Below, piece by piece: positions 52,637 to 62,806 of a stretch of 64,000 nt of DNA (within the stretch, counting starts at the first letter, position 1; every line of letters starts with the position of its first letter). The notes under the pieces were generated by a model. That model had not been told where the DNA came from and did not search any database. It saw only the letters and a list, made by a program, of their open reading frames with translations. The stretch comes from Cellulomonas timonensis (lineage in GTDB: Bacteria > Actinomycetota > Actinomycetes > Actinomycetales > Cellulomonadaceae): NCBI RefSeq assembly GCF_900046455.1, contig NZ_FCOT01000011.1, positions 558,001-622,000 on the forward strand, read 5' to 3'. Made by a program: the position numbers and the translations under genes.

Positions 52637-53632
52637 ATGCCCCATCTGCGCTTCATCGGCGTCCGACTGGCCTCGCTGCTCGGCCTGCTCCTGGTCCTGT
52701 CCTTCGTCCTGTTCCTGCTGCAGGAGGTGTCCGGCGCCGATCCCGTCGCGGCGACCATCGGCGCCAACGCCTCCCCGGAGGCCGTGGCGGCGGCGCGCGC
52801 CCGCCTGGGCCTCGACGATCCGGCGCCCGCCCGGTACCTCGCGTTCCTCACCGGCATCGCCACCGGGGACCTGGGGACGTCGTTCCGCACGCGCCGCCCG
52901 GTGATGCAGGACATCACGGCGTACCTGCCCGCCACCCTGGAGCTCGTCCTCGTCGCGTTCGCGGTGGCGCTGCTGCTCGGCCTCGCGTTCGCCGTGTCCA
53001 GCATGCTGCGCTGGCCGCTGTCGGGCCCGTTCCGTGGCCTGCTGTTCCTCGGCTCCACGGCGCCGACCTTCATGCTCGGCATCGTCGGCCTCATCGTCTT
53101 CTACAAGCTGTTGGGCTGGCTGCCAGCGTCAGGGCGCGGGGGCGTCGAGGGCGGGCCCACGGGGCTGAGCATCCTCGACAGCCTGTTGGCGGGGGACCTG
53201 CCCGCCGCGGGCAACGCGTGGGCGCACATCGCCCTCCCCGCGCTGGCGCTCGCCGTGGGGCCGGCGCTGGCAATCGGACGGGTGCTGAGGTCGAGCCTCA
53301 CCGACACGCTGCGCTCGGACCACGTGCGCACCGCGACGGCCAAGGGCCTCAGCGAGCTGCAGGTGCTGCGCAAGCACGTGCTGCGCAACTCGCTCAACGC
53401 GACGCTCTCGATGAGCGCGCTGCAGCTCGGCTTCATGTTCGGAGGCGTGCTGCTCATCGAGGGGGTCTTCACGTGGGGCGGCCTGGGCTCGTACCTTCTG
53501 GCGAGCCTGCCGGTGTCCGATTTCCCGGCCATCGCGGGCGTCACCTTCGTGCTGGGCGGCCTGTACGTCGTCGTCAACGCGGTGGCCGACGTCTTGCAGT
53601 CGGCCGCCGACCCGCGCATCTCCGTCTCCTGA
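52637..53632 (+). CDS. ABC permease, DppB/NikB-like (module 1)
   Basis: The 331-residue protein has about six helices. It starts with an N-terminal helix (LASLLGLLLVLSFVLFLLQ), then GDLGTSFRTRRPVMQDI, and the EAA-like loop TATAKGLSELQVLRKHVLRN, followed by FTWGGLGSYLLASLPVSDFP typical of DppB. GGAGGT lies 7 nt before the ATG. Together with the DppC-like and double ATPase proteins it makes a complete importer. Confidence 0.92.
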   Translation: MPHLRFIGVRLASLLGLLLVLSFVLFLLQEVSGADPVAATIGANASPEAVAAARARLGLDDPAPARYLAFLTGIATGDLGTSFRTRRPVMQDITAYLPATLELVLVAFAVALLLGLAFAVSSMLRWPLSGPFRGLLFLGSTAPTFMLGIVGLIVFYKLLGWLPASGRGGVEGGPTGLSILDSLLAGDLPAAGNAWAHIALPALALAVGPALAIGRVLRSSLTDTLRSDHVRTATAKGLSELQVLRKHVLRNSLNATLSMSALQLGFMFGGVLLIEGVFTWGGLGSYLLASLPVSDFPAIAGVTFVLGGLYVVVNAVADVLQSAADPRISVS

Positions 53633-53643
53633 GGGGCCGTCTC

Positions 53644-55260
53644 ATGCACCTGCACCCGCACCTGCGCCGGCCTGTCGCCGTCGTCGCCCTCGGCCTGGCC
53701 GTCCTCGTCGCCGCCGGCTGCTCCGCCGCCGTCCCGGGCCAGGGCACGGCCGATGACCCGGCCACCACGCTGCGCCTCGCCGAGACGGGCGAGTACGACA
53801 CGCTGCACCCGCTGGAGTACCCGCTGGGCATCACGTCCAAGCTCTACGACAGCCTGGTCAGGGTGGGCGCGCACGGCGTGCTGGAGCCGGGGCTGGCCAC
53901 CGCGATGCCGGAGCCGGACGAGAGCCTCACGTCGTGGACTGTGACGCTGCGCGAGGGCGTCACGTTCAGCGACGGCTCCGCATTCGACGCCCAGGACGTC
54001 GTCGCGGTCTTCGACGCGGTGCGCGACCCAGCGGTGGGCTCCTGGATGGCGGCCGACTACGCGATGGTCGAGCAGGTCACCGCCGTCGACGCGACGACGG
54101 TCCGCTTCGACCTGGCCTACCCCTACGCGGGCCTGCCCGCCCGCCTCACCCTGGGCATCCCGGCGTCCGAGGCACTCGGCGGGGACGTGGTCGGCTCGGC
54201 GCTGGCGAGCGAGCCCGTCGGCACCGGCCCGTACGTCCTTGCCGAATGGCGCAAGGGCGAGTCGATGACGCTCCGGGCGCGCGAGGGCTGGTGGGGCGGC
54301 ACACCGCAGGTGCAGACGATCCACCTGGCCTTCGTCTCGGATGAGAACGCCCGCGCCCAGCGGCTGCGCGCGGGCGAGGTCGACGGGGCGCAGCTCTCGC
54401 CCCGGGTGGCGGCCCAGGTCGCGGGCGCGGACGGCCTGGAGCTGGTGGCCAACGCCTCGGGCGACTACCGGGCGATCCCCTTGCCGGTCACGCTGCCCTT
54501 CTTCGCCGATCCGGCCGTGCGGGTGGCCGTCAACCTGGGCACGGACCGGCAGGCCATGATCGACGGCATCCTCGCCGGCCACGGCACGGCGGTCGCCACG
54601 CCGTTCACGCCCGCGCAGGGTGACGCGTACGAGCCGTCGGCGACGTTCGCGCACGACCCCGCCGCGGCGGGCGCGCTGCTAGACGGCGCGGGCTGGGCCG
54701 TCGGCGCGGACGGGGTCCGGGCGAAGGACGGCGTGCCGTTCGCGTTCACCGTCATGTACTTCGCCGAGGACACGCTGCGCCGCGACATCGCGCAGGCCTT
54801 CGCCTCGGACCTGGCCGCGCTCGGGATCGACGTGGCCCTCGAGGGCGTCGACCGCCGCTACGCGGTGACCGCCATGGACCAGAAGGCCTTCGTGCTGGGC
54901 GGCGGCGACATGCCATATGACCCCGACGCCCAGGCCTACCGGCAGCTCCACTCCGACTTCGCCGGCTTCGACGAGGACGACGCGTACTCCAACCCGTCGG
55001 GCTACGCCGACCCGCAGGTCGACAGCCTCCTCGCGGCGGCGCGCACCGAGCCCGACCCGGACGCGCGCGCCGCGCTGTACCGCGAGCTGCAGACGGTCCT
55101 GGTGGCGAACCCGCCGACGGTCACGGTGTTCGCGCTCGAGCACACCTACGTGGCCCGCGGGCTGGACGCGTGGGACGGCATCGAGCCCGTGCTCGAGCCG
55201 CATGAGCACGGCGTCGCGTGGGGGCCGTGGTTCAACGTGCAGGAGTGGACACGGCGATGA
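53644..55260 (+). CDS. ABC transporter substrate-binding lipoprotein, peptide/nickel family (module 2)
   Basis: The 538-residue family 5 binding protein has the histidine-bearing start MHLHPHLRRP, a lipobox LVAAGC, and the domain with ETGEYDTLHPLEYPLGITSKLYDSL (partly quoted: LYDSLVRVGAHGV), VTLREGVTFSDGSAFDAQDVV and PVGTGPYVLAEWRKGE. It is clearly diverged from the module 1 binding protein, so the two transporters probably take different cargoes, for example nickel complex and organic nitrogen source (inference). Its stop overlaps the next permease start. Confidence 0.9.
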   Translation: MHLHPHLRRPVAVVALGLAVLVAAGCSAAVPGQGTADDPATTLRLAETGEYDTLHPLEYPLGITSKLYDSLVRVGAHGVLEPGLATAMPEPDESLTSWTVTLREGVTFSDGSAFDAQDVVAVFDAVRDPAVGSWMAADYAMVEQVTAVDATTVRFDLAYPYAGLPARLTLGIPASEALGGDVVGSALASEPVGTGPYVLAEWRKGESMTLRAREGWWGGTPQVQTIHLAFVSDENARAQRLRAGEVDGAQLSPRVAAQVAGADGLELVANASGDYRAIPLPVTLPFFADPAVRVAVNLGTDRQAMIDGILAGHGTAVATPFTPAQGDAYEPSATFAHDPAAAGALLDGAGWAVGADGVRAKDGVPFAFTVMYFAEDTLRRDIAQAFASDLAALGIDVALEGVDRRYAVTAMDQKAFVLGGGDMPYDPDAQAYRQLHSDFAGFDEDDAYSNPSGYADPQVDSLLAAARTEPDPDARAALYRELQTVLVANPPTVTVFALEHTYVARGLDAWDGIEPVLEPHEHGVAWGPWFNVQEWTRR

Positions 55261-56285
55261 GCACCGTCGTCGCCGGTGGCGGCCCGGTGCGCTCGGCCCT
55301 CGCCCCGGGGCGCGGGGTGGCCGTGCTGCGCCTGGTCCGGCGCCGCCTGCTGTGGGCGGCGCCCCTCATGGGCCTCATCAGCCTGGCCGTGTTCGCGCTG
55401 GCCGCCGCCTCGCCCACCGACGCGGCAGCGGCGTTCCTGGGCGCCCGCGACGAGTTCACCGGCGGCGCCGCGCGGGCCGGCGTCGAGCAGATCGTGGCGG
55501 GCACGCACTGGGCGGAGGCGTGGTGGCGGTGGGCGTCCGGGCTGGTGGGCGGAGACCTCGGCGTCTCCACGTCGGCGCGCATGCCGGTGGCCGACGTCGT
55601 GGCCGCGCGGCTGCCGTGGACGCTGCTGCTCATGGTGCTGGGCCTCGCCGTGGGGGCCGCCGCCGCGGTGCCGCTGGCGTTGCTCGCGGCGCGCCGGCCG
55701 CACGGGCTCCTGGCCCGGGTGCTCACGTCGGGGCTGTGGGCGTTGTCGGCCGTGCCGTCCTTCCTCGTCGCGATGGGCCTGATGGCAGTGCTCGCCCTCG
55801 CCCTCGGCTGGCTGCCCACAGGAGGGCTCACCGACCCCGGCGCCCCGGTGACGATCGGGCAGGTCGCCCGGCACCTGGTGCTGCCCGTGCTGTCGGTGGC
55901 GCTGGGCCAACTGCCGTGGATCACCCTGCACCTGCACCGAGCCGTCACGGCGCAGCTGCGCAGCCCCGCGACCGAGGCGGCGCGGCTGCGCGGCGTGCCC
56001 GAGCGGCGGGTCCTGGCCCGGCACGTGCTGCCGACCGCCGCGGTGCCGACACTGGCCATCGCGGGCGCACGGCTGCCGGAGGTGGTCGCGGGGTCGGTGC
56101 TGGTCGAGGAGGTCTTCTCCTGGCCCGGCCTCGGGCAGTCGCTGGTCAAGGCGGCGCTCGCTCAGGACTTCGCGCTGCTCGCCGCATGCACCGTGCTGCT
56201 GTCCGCGGTGGCCGTGCTCGGCGGGCTGCTGGCGGACCTCTGCCTGGTGCGGATCGACCCGAGGACGGACCCCGATGCGCTCTGA
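55257..56285 (+). CDS. ABC permease, DppB/NikB-like (module 2)
   Basis: The 342-residue membrane protein has an N-terminal helix after RLVRRRLLWAAPLMGLISLA, then GGDLGVSTSARMPVADVVAARLPWTLLLM and the EAA loop TEAARLRGVPERRVLARHVLPT, followed by FSWPGLGQSLVKAALAQDF. The ATG overlaps the binding protein stop (ATGA) and its end overlaps the next gene by 11 nt, so module 2 is tightly coupled. Confidence 0.91.
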   Translation: MSTVVAGGGPVRSALAPGRGVAVLRLVRRRLLWAAPLMGLISLAVFALAAASPTDAAAAFLGARDEFTGGAARAGVEQIVAGTHWAEAWWRWASGLVGGDLGVSTSARMPVADVVAARLPWTLLLMVLGLAVGAAAAVPLALLAARRPHGLLARVLTSGLWALSAVPSFLVAMGLMAVLALALGWLPTGGLTDPGAPVTIGQVARHLVLPVLSVALGQLPWITLHLHRAVTAQLRSPATEAARLRGVPERRVLARHVLPTAAVPTLAIAGARLPEVVAGSVLVEEVFSWPGLGQSLVKAALAQDFALLAACTVLLSAVAVLGGLLADLCLVRIDPRTDPDAL

Positions 56286-57162
56286 CAACCTGCTCGACGC
56301 CCCCGCCGTGGAACTGGCCGGCGCACCTGTCGCGGCCCCCCGCCCGCCGCAGCGGATCGCGCCCAGACGGCCGGTCGGCCGTGCGGTCGCGGTCGCCGGG
56401 CTGACGCTGCTCGTCGCCTACGCCGTGCTGGTCCCGGCGCTGCTGCCCGTGGACCTCGACCACGTCGACTACGCCGTCGGGGCCACCGGGCCGTCGGCGG
56501 CCCACCCGTTCGGCACGGACCTCGCCGGGCGCGACCTGTTCGTCCGCTCCGCCCATGGGCTGCGGGTGTCGTTGCTGGCCGCGCTGGCCGGGGCGCTCGG
56601 GGCGGTGGTCGTGGGCTCGCTCGCGGGCGCCGCCTGCGCGCTGCTCGGCGGGCGGGTCGACCGGTGGGGCATGCGCCTGGTCGACGGCGTGAACGCGGTG
56701 CCGCACCTGCTGCTCGGCATCGTCGTGGCGGCGGCGCTGCGCGGCTCCCTCGCCACCATCGTGCTGGTGGTCGCGGTGACCCACTGGACGCAGACGGCCC
56801 GCCTGGTGCGGGCTGAGTTGCTCACGCTGGGCGGCCAGGACTTCTACCGGGCCGCGATCGCGCTCGGGCTGACCCGCCGCCAGCTGCTCCGCCACCATGC
56901 CGGCCCCCGGCTGGCCACCCAGCTCGCCGTCGCGTTCGGGCTCCTCGTGCCGCACGCCGTCTGGCATGAGTCCACGCTCACGTTCCTGGGCCTGGGACTG
57001 CCGCCGCATCAGCCGTCCCTCGGGGCGCTGCTGGACCTGGGCCAGCAGGCGCTGCTGTCGCAGGCCTGGTGGACGCTGGCCGCGCCCGCGGGCCTGCTCG
57101 TCGCCGTCACCGTCTGCCTGGCCGGCTGCCTCGCCGGACGCGAGGAGGGGCGTCATGCCTGA
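56275..57162 (+). CDS. ABC permease, DppC/NikC-like (module 2)
   Basis: The 295-residue protein has about six helices. Features are HPFGTDLAGRDLFVRSAHGLRVSLL (DppC-like), RLVRAELLTLGGQDFYRAA and HESTLTFLGLGLPPHQPSLG. Overlaps both neighbours by 8-11 nt. The hydrophobic core ends with LLVAVTVCLAGCLAG. Confidence 0.91.
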   Translation: MRSDNLLDAPAVELAGAPVAAPRPPQRIAPRRPVGRAVAVAGLTLLVAYAVLVPALLPVDLDHVDYAVGATGPSAAHPFGTDLAGRDLFVRSAHGLRVSLLAALAGALGAVVVGSLAGAACALLGGRVDRWGMRLVDGVNAVPHLLLGIVVAAALRGSLATIVLVVAVTHWTQTARLVRAELLTLGGQDFYRAAIALGLTRRQLLRHHAGPRLATQLAVAFGLLVPHAVWHESTLTFLGLGLPPHQPSLGALLDLGQQALLSQAWWTLAAPAGLLVAVTVCLAGCLAGREEGRHA

Positions 57163-58777
57163 GCCGATGCCCACGACCACGACGACGACCACGACCACGA
57201 TCGCGCGGGGGCAGGCCCACGCGTCGGCGTCCGTCGTCGTCCGCGGGCTGTCCGTCGCCCACGGGGGCGTGGTCGTGCTCGAGGGGCTCGACCTCGACCT
57301 GCTGCCCGGGCGGGTGCACGTCCTGCTCGGCGCCTCGGGGGCGGGCAAGTCGACGGTCGTGTCGGCGCTCACCGGCACGTTGCCGGCAGGCTCGCGCGCC
57401 ACGGGCTCGGCCATGCTGCTCGGGGAGGAGGGCGCGATCGACCTGCTCGGGGGCTCACGGCAGGCGCGCGGGCTCCGGGGGCGGGTCATCGGAGCCGCCC
57501 CGCAGGGCGCCGGGGGCGCGTTCACGCCGACGTCCACCCTCGCCGCCCAGCTCCGCGAGGCCCAGCGCGTCGGCGGCCGCCGCCGCTCCCGGCTGGGCGT
57601 GGCGCACCCCCACCTGGCCTCCGGCGCCGCCGAGCAGCTCGTCGAGCTGGCCCACGCCGCCGGGGTGGACCCCGCCTGGCTCAGCCGCCATCCCCACCAG
57701 CTCTCCGGCGGGCAGCTCGGGCGCCTCAACCTCGTGGCGGCGATGGTCAACCACCCGCCCGTCCTGCTCGTGGACGAGCCCACGTCGGGCCTGGACGCGG
57801 AGGCGACACGGACCGTCGGCGTGCTGCTCACGTCCTACGCGCAGGCGGGCCACACCGTCCTGGTGATCACGCACGATCTCGCCCTTGCCCGGCAGGTGGC
57901 CCACACCGTGACCCGGCTGGCCGCGGGGCGCGTCGTCGCCCAGGGGAGCCCCCACGAGGTGCTGCGGGACGCCGCCCCCGCCGCCCGCACCCGTCCGCCC
58001 GTCGACCCGGGCGCCCCGGCGCTCGCGGCGCACGGGGTGGTCGTCACCCGTGGCGGCCGCCCGGTGCTCGCCCCCACCGACCTCGCGGTGCGCGCGGGCG
58101 AGGTCGTGGGGCTGACCGGGCCGTCCGGGGTGGGCAAGTCCACGCTCGCGGCAGTGCTGGCCCAGCTCGAGGCCCCGGGCGCCGGGCGCCTCACCCTCGC
58201 CGGCCAGTCGGTGGCCGGGGCCGGCCTCGCGCTGCCCCCGGCGCAGCGGCGCCGCGTCGGCTGGGTGTCGCAGCACCCCCGCACGGCGGTGGACGCCCGC
58301 CTGACGCTCCGCCGGGCGATCGAGCTCCCCGCACGGCTCGCCGGCCTCGCGATCGACGCCGCCGGCCTCGCCGCCGCCGTCGGGCTGGACGCCGCCCTGC
58401 TGGACCGCCGCCCGCATGAGGTGTCGGGCGGGGAGCTGCAACGCGCCTGCCTGGCACGGGCGCTCGCCCTCGCCCCCGAGTTCCTCGTGCTCGACGAGGC
58501 CACCTCCATGCTCGACGACCGCACAGCCGCCGATGTGCTCGACCTGGTCCACCGGGCAGCCGTGGGCGGCATGGGGGTGCTGCTGGTCGGCCACGACGTG
58601 GCGGGCCTGGGCGCCGTCTGCGACCGGGTGCTGGCCTTGCGGCCTGCGGAGGGCGGCTCGGTGCTCGAGCCCTGGGCCGCCGCCGGGCCCGTCGTCGTGC
58701 CGACCGGAACCGCAGTGCCTGCCGAGTCCTTGTCCTCTAGCCCCGTCCGGAAAGGCGCCGAGAACCCATGCACCTGA
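57155..58777 (+). CDS. Fused double ABC ATPase (NikD-NikE/DppDF-like, module 2)
   Basis: The 540-residue protein contains two ATPase halves: [41 protein letters not shown]; then [41 protein letters not shown]. It lacks the cysteine-rich tails of the module 1 ATPase and is shorter, closer to NikD/NikE-type nickel importers. The N-terminus has nine consecutive threonines encoded by ACG/ACC repeats. The C-terminus overlaps ureA by 10 nt, so transporter and urease are translationally linked, which favours nickel as cargo (inference). Confidence 0.91.
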   Translation: MPEPMPTTTTTTTTTIARGQAHASASVVVRGLSVAHGGVVVLEGLDLDLLPGRVHVLLGASGAGKSTVVSALTGTLPAGSRATGSAMLLGEEGAIDLLGGSRQARGLRGRVIGAAPQGAGGAFTPTSTLAAQLREAQRVGGRRRSRLGVAHPHLASGAAEQLVELAHAAGVDPAWLSRHPHQLSGGQLGRLNLVAAMVNHPPVLLVDEPTSGLDAEATRTVGVLLTSYAQAGHTVLVITHDLALARQVAHTVTRLAAGRVVAQGSPHEVLRDAAPAARTRPPVDPGAPALAAHGVVVTRGGRPVLAPTDLAVRAGEVVGLTGPSGVGKSTLAAVLAQLEAPGAGRLTLAGQSVAGAGLALPPAQRRRVGWVSQHPRTAVDARLTLRRAIELPARLAGLAIDAAGLAAAVGLDAALLDRRPHEVSGGELQRACLARALALAPEFLVLDEATSMLDDRTAADVLDLVHRAAVGGMGVLLVGHDVAGLGAVCDRVLALRPAEGGSVLEPWAAAGPVVVPTGTAVPAESLSSSPVRKGAENPCT

Positions 58778-59070
58778 CCCCTGCCGACCAGGAGAAGCTG
58801 CTGCTGAGCGTGGCGGGGGTGGTGGCCCGCGACCGCCTCTCCCGCGGCGTTCGGCTCAACCATCCCGAGACCGTGGCGCTGCTCGCCACCTGGGTCATCG
58901 AGCGGGCCCGCGAGGGCGCGTCGGTGGCCGAGCTGATGGAGTCCGGCCAGCGCGTGCTGACCCGCGACGACGTCATGCCGGGGGTCGCCGAGCTGCTGCC
59001 CGACGTGCAGGTCGAGGCCACGTTCGACGACGGCCGCAAGCTCGTGACCATCCACCAGCCGATCGCCTGA
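58768..59070 (+). CDS. ureA: Urease gamma subunit
   Basis: The 100-residue protein is a canonical Ure[49 protein letters not shown], and [32 protein letters not shown] (parts quoted: [18 protein letters not shown]). It forms the urease trimer with the UreB-UreC fusion. The ATG at 58768 lies inside the end of the ATPase gene; the fusion gene follows 31 nt after its stop. Confidence 0.96.
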   Translation: MHLTPADQEKLLLSVAGVVARDRLSRGVRLNHPETVALLATWVIERAREGASVAELMESGQRVLTRDDVMPGVAELLPDVQVEATFDDGRKLVTIHQPIA

Positions 59071-59101
59071 CCGCGACCCGCCGCCGTCCCTGAGGAGAAT
59101 C

Positions 59102-61258
59102 ATGGCCAGCCACGCCACCACCGGCCCGGGCGCCGTCCGCGTCGCCGACGGCTCCGTCGAGCTCAATGCCGACCGTGCCCCCCACGAGCGGATCGAACTC
59201 GTGGTGCTCAACACCGGCGACCGCCCGGTGCAGATCGGCTCCCACCTGCACCTGCCGGACGCCAACCCCGCGCTGAAGTTCGACCGCGAGGCCGCGCACG
59301 GCTTCCGGCTGGACGTGATGGCGGGCACCTCGCAGCGGTTCGAGCCCGGCGCCTCGCGCACTGTCACCGCCGTCACCTTGCGCGGGGCGCGGCGGGTGCC
59401 GGGGATCCAGCGCGGCAAGGCGGACGGCGGCGCGCTGGGCGACGTCGTCGCGCCCACGCCCGAGGAGCCGGGAGCGGTGGGGGCCGCGCGCACCGCGGGG
59501 ACCGCGCGCATGGGCGGCGCCATCGGGGCCGGCCCCACCTCGGCGCGGGTGCCGGCACTCGTGGTCCCGCGGGCGCGGTATGCGGCGCTGTACGGCCCGA
59601 CGGTCGGCGACCAGGTGCGCCTGGGCGACACCGATCTGTGGATCGAGGTCGAGGAGGACCGCACCGTCGGCGGCGACGAGGCGGTGTTCGGCGGCGGGAA
59701 GTCGATCCGCGAGTCCATGCTGCAGGGGTCCACGACCCGCGCCGAGGGCGCGCCCGACACGGTGATCACCAACGTCGTCGTCCTCGACTGGTGGGGTGTC
59801 GTGCGCGCGGACGTCGGCATTCGCGACGGGCGGATCGTCGCCCTCGGCAAGGCCGGCAACCCCGATGTGGCCGACGGGGTGCACCCCGCGCTGCGCATCG
59901 GGCCGTCCACCGACATCATCAGCGGCGAGGGCAAGATCCTCACGGCGGGAGGGTTCGACGCCCACGTCCACCTCATCTCCCCGTCCCAGGTGGTGGAGGC
60001 CCTCGCCACCGGCATCACGACCGTCGCGGGCGGCGGCACCGGCCCGTCCGAGGGGACGAAGGCCACCACCGTCACGCCCGGCGCCTGGCACTTGCGCGCC
60101 ATCCACCGCAGCCTGGACCACCTGCCCGTCAACGTGCTGTTGCTGGGCAAGGGCAACACCGTGAGCGCGGCGGGCCTGGCGGAGCAGGCGCTGGCCGGCG
60201 CCGGCGGCTACAAGGTGCATGAGGACTGGGGGTCCACGCCGGCCGCGCTCGACACCGCGCTGCGCGCCGCCGAGGACTGGGGCCTGCAGGTGGCGCTGCA
60301 CTCGGACTCGCTCAACGAGTCGGGCTTCCTCGAGTCCACCGTCGCGGCGATCGACGGGCGCTCGATCCACGCGTTCCACACCGAGGGCGCCGGTGGCGGC
60401 CACGCCCCGGACATCATGCGGCTCGCGGGGGAGCCCCACGTGCTGCCCGGCTCCACCAACCCGACGCTGCCGCACACCCGCAACACCGTGGCGGAGCACC
60501 TGGACATGCTCATGGTCTGCCACCACCTCAACCCGCGCGTCCCCGAGGACCTGGCGTTCGCGGAGTCGCGCATCCGGGCGACGACCATCGCCGCCGAGGA
60601 CGTGCTGCATGATATGGGCGCCATCTCGATGACCTCGTCGGACGCGCAGGCGATGGGCCGCATCGGGGAGGTCATCACCCGCACCTGGCAGGTCGCGCAC
60701 GTGATGAAGCACCGCCGCGGACCGCTCTCGACGAGCCTCCCAGCCGACAACGAGCGCGCCCGCCGGTACGTGGCCAAGTACACGATCAACCCGGCGATCG
60801 CCCACGGCGTCGACGCCGAGATCGGGTCCGTGGAGGTCGGCAAGCTCGCCGACCTGGTGCTGTGGGACCCCCGGTTCTTCGGGGTGCGGCCTCAGGTGGT
60901 CCTCAAGGGCGGCGCCCTGGTGTGGGGCGCCCTCGGCGACCCGAACGCCTCCATCCCGTCCCCGCAGCCGGTGCTGATGCGGCCGGCGCTCGCGGACGCG
61001 ATCGGCGCCGACGTGTCGGTGTCCTTCGTGGCGCCGCGCGCGCTCGAGGACGGCCTGGCCGAGCGGCTCGGGCTGCGGCGGCGGCTCGTGGGCGTCGCGG
61101 ACACCCGCGGGGTCGCCAAGGCCCAGATGCGGAACAACGACGTGTGCCCCCGCATCGAGATCGACGCCGAGAGCTTCCAGATCGACGTGGACGGCGAGCG
61201 CGTGGAGCCCGCGCCCGTCGACGTGGTGCCCCTCGGCCGGCTCTACTCGATGTTCTGA
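59102..61258 (+). CDS. ureC: Fused urease beta-alpha subunit (UreB-UreC)
   Basis: The 718-residue protein joins UreB (about residues 1-105, with [21 protein letters not shown], partly quoted) through an Ala/Gly-rich linker of about 45 residues to a complete UreC (from [21 protein letters not shown], partly quoted). UreC residues are intact: His288 and His290 in FDAHVHLIS, carbamylated Lys371 in [33 protein letters not shown], flap Cys473 in MVCHHL and Asp514 in SSDAQAMGR. It hydrolyses urea with two nickel ions. A beta-alpha fusion is unusual; gamma-beta fusions are the better known type. No internal stop or start is evident in the linker. Confidence 0.95.
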   Translation: MASHATTGPGAVRVADGSVELNADRAPHERIELVVLNTGDRPVQIGSHLHLPDANPALKFDREAAHGFRLDVMAGTSQRFEPGASRTVTAVTLRGARRVPGIQRGKADGGALGDVVAPTPEEPGAVGAARTAGTARMGGAIGAGPTSARVPALVVPRARYAALYGPTVGDQVRLGDTDLWIEVEEDRTVGGDEAVFGGGKSIRESMLQGSTTRAEGAPDTVITNVVVLDWWGVVRADVGIRDGRIVALGKAGNPDVADGVHPALRIGPSTDIISGEGKILTAGGFDAHVHLISPSQVVEALATGITTVAGGGTGPSEGTKATTVTPGAWHLRAIHRSLDHLPVNVLLLGKGNTVSAAGLAEQALAGAGGYKVHEDWGSTPAALDTALRAAEDWGLQVALHSDSLNESGFLESTVAAIDGRSIHAFHTEGAGGGHAPDIMRLAGEPHVLPGSTNPTLPHTRNTVAEHLDMLMVCHHLNPRVPEDLAFAESRIRATTIAAEDVLHDMGAISMTSSDAQAMGRIGEVITRTWQVAHVMKHRRGPLSTSLPADNERARRYVAKYTINPAIAHGVDAEIGSVEVGKLADLVLWDPRFFGVRPQVVLKGGALVWGALGDPNASIPSPQPVLMRPALADAIGADVSVSFVAPRALEDGLAERLGLRRRLVGVADTRGVAKAQMRNNDVCPRIEIDAESFQIDVDGERVEPAPVDVVPLGRLYSMF

Positions 61259-61965
61259 TGGCCGCTGCCCCGGCGGTCGGCGCCGCCCACGTCCCGTCCG
61301 CGCTCCTGCTGACCCTGCTCGCGGACGCCCGCCTGCCCTCGGGCGGGCACACGCAGTCCGGCGGCCTCGAGCCCGCGCTGCGGGCGGGCATGCGCGCGGA
61401 CGCGGTCGCGGACTATGCCCGGGCCCGGCTGCGCACGGTGACAGCCGTCGAGGCGGGCACGGCCGTCGGCGCCCGGGCCGTGGCCGCCGCGGGGGAGGAC
61501 CCTGGCGCCGAGGAGGCGGCATGGGCTGCTCGGACGCCATCGGCGGCGCTGCGGGCCAACGCGCGACGGCTGGGCCGCGGCCAGCTCCGGGCCGCCCGGA
61601 CGCTGTGGCCGGCCGCGCCCGGGGACGGCCCGGACCCGCTCGCCCACCCCGACGCCCGCACATGGTCGCGCCCGGTGGTCCTCGGAGCCCTGGCGCACCG
61701 GGCGGGGCTCGACCCCTGGGACCTCGGCCGGCTGGTCGGATACGACGACGTGCAGGCCGTCGTCGCCGCGCTGCTCAAGCTCGAGCCGGCCGACCCGCTC
61801 GAGACCACCGGCACGGTTGTGGCCCTGCTGCCGGAGATCGCCGCGCTCGCCGCGCGGGTGGCCCACCTGCGCCACCCCGAGGAGATTCCCACGGGCGCCG
61901 CCCCGCTCATGGAACGGTGGGCCGAGGCCCACGCCGTCACGACCGAGAGGCTGTTCAGTGCCTGA
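61258..61965 (+). CDS. ureF: Urease accessory protein UreF
   Basis: The 235-residue helical protein is a GTPase-control partner in urease activation. UreF features are [23 protein letters not shown] near the N-terminus (partly: [15 protein letters not shown]), [11 protein letters not shown] and the C-terminal [15 protein letters not shown]. The ATG overlaps the UreC stop by one base, and the UreG start lies within its end. Confidence 0.9.
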   Translation: MAAAPAVGAAHVPSALLLTLLADARLPSGGHTQSGGLEPALRAGMRADAVADYARARLRTVTAVEAGTAVGARAVAAAGEDPGAEEAAWAARTPSAALRANARRLGRGQLRAARTLWPAAPGDGPDPLAHPDARTWSRPVVLGALAHRAGLDPWDLGRLVGYDDVQAVVAALLKLEPADPLETTGTVVALLPEIAALAARVAHLRHPEEIPTGAAPLMERWAEAHAVTTERLFSA

Positions 61966-62806
61966 GGACATCGCACCTGCCACCACGCCCGCTGCCGAGC
62001 ACGCCGCCGAGCCCGCCGCCGAACACGCTGCCGAGCCGCGGAGGGCCATGCGACTGGGCGTCGCCGGGCCCGTCGGCACGGGCAAGAGCTCCCTCATCGC
62101 GATCCTGTGCCGTCGGCTCGCCGACGAGCTCTCGCTGGCCGTGGTGACGAATGACATCTACACCGACGAGGACGCGCGGTTCCTGCGCTCGGCGGGCGTG
62201 CTCGACCCCGAGCGCATCCGCCCGGTGGAGACGGGCGCCTGCCCGCACACCGCGATCCGCGACGACGTGACGGCGAACCTGCTCGCGGTGGAGGACCTCG
62301 AGGCGGACTTCGCGCCGCTCGACCTGGTGATCGTCGAGTCCGGCGGGGACAACCTCACCGCGACGTTCTCCCCGGCGCTCGTGGACGCCCAGATCTTCGT
62401 GCTGGACGTGGCGGGCGGGGGGGACGTGGTCCGCAAGGGCGGCCCCGGCATCGCCCGCGCGGACCTGCTCGTGGTGAACAAGACGGACCTGGGCCCGTAT
62501 GTGGGCGTCGACGTGGAGCGCATGGTCCGCGAGGGCGGCGCGGCACGCGACGGGCGCCCGGTGGTGGCGCTGTCCCGGCACGACGCGGCGTCGGTGGACC
62601 AGCTCGTGGGCTGGGTGCTGGGAACCCTCGCCGGGTACCGGGCGGGCGGGCACGTGGCCGTGGACCCGGGGCCGATGGCGCCGCACTTCCACGCGGACGA
62701 GGAGCACCCCGACGGCGGGTTCACCCACACGCACGACGAGCCCGCAGCCGGCGCGCACCTGGACGACGCCGCGCACCCGGACGCCGTGGTGGGCGAGCGG
62801 GCGTGA
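61958..62806 (+). CDS. ureG: Urease accessory GTPase UreG with histidine-rich tail
   Basis: The 282-residue SIMIBI GTPase delivers nickel to urease. It has P-loop [22 protein letters not shown], the metal-binding Cys-Pro-His in [24 protein letters not shown] and guanine-specificity NKTD. Two additions are unusual: an N-terminal repeat ([16 protein letters not shown]) and a C-terminal His/Asp-rich tail ([19 protein letters not shown]) that could store nickel. No ureE gene is visible, so this tail may replace the UreE nickel donor (inference). GTG 61958 overlaps ureF by 8 nt. Confidence 0.95.
   Translation: MPEDIAPATTPAAEHAAEPAAEHAAEPRRAMRLGVAGPVGTGKSSLIAILCRRLADELSLAVVTNDIYTDEDARFLRSAGVLDPERIRPVETGACPHTAIRDDVTANLLAVEDLEADFAPLDLVIVESGGDNLTATFSPALVDAQIFVLDVAGGGDVVRKGGPGIARADLLVVNKTDLGPYVGVDVERMVREGGAARDGRPVVALSRHDAASVDQLVGWVLGTLAGYRAGGHVAVDPGPMAPHFHADEEHPDGGFTHTHDEPAAGAHLDDAAHPDAVVGERA

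Noticed and set aside
57170-57205. ACG/ACC repeat at the start of the module 2 ATPase as a regulatory microsatellite
   Set aside because: It encodes a threonine run in frame with no homopolymer slippage signal; most likely a low-complexity linker.
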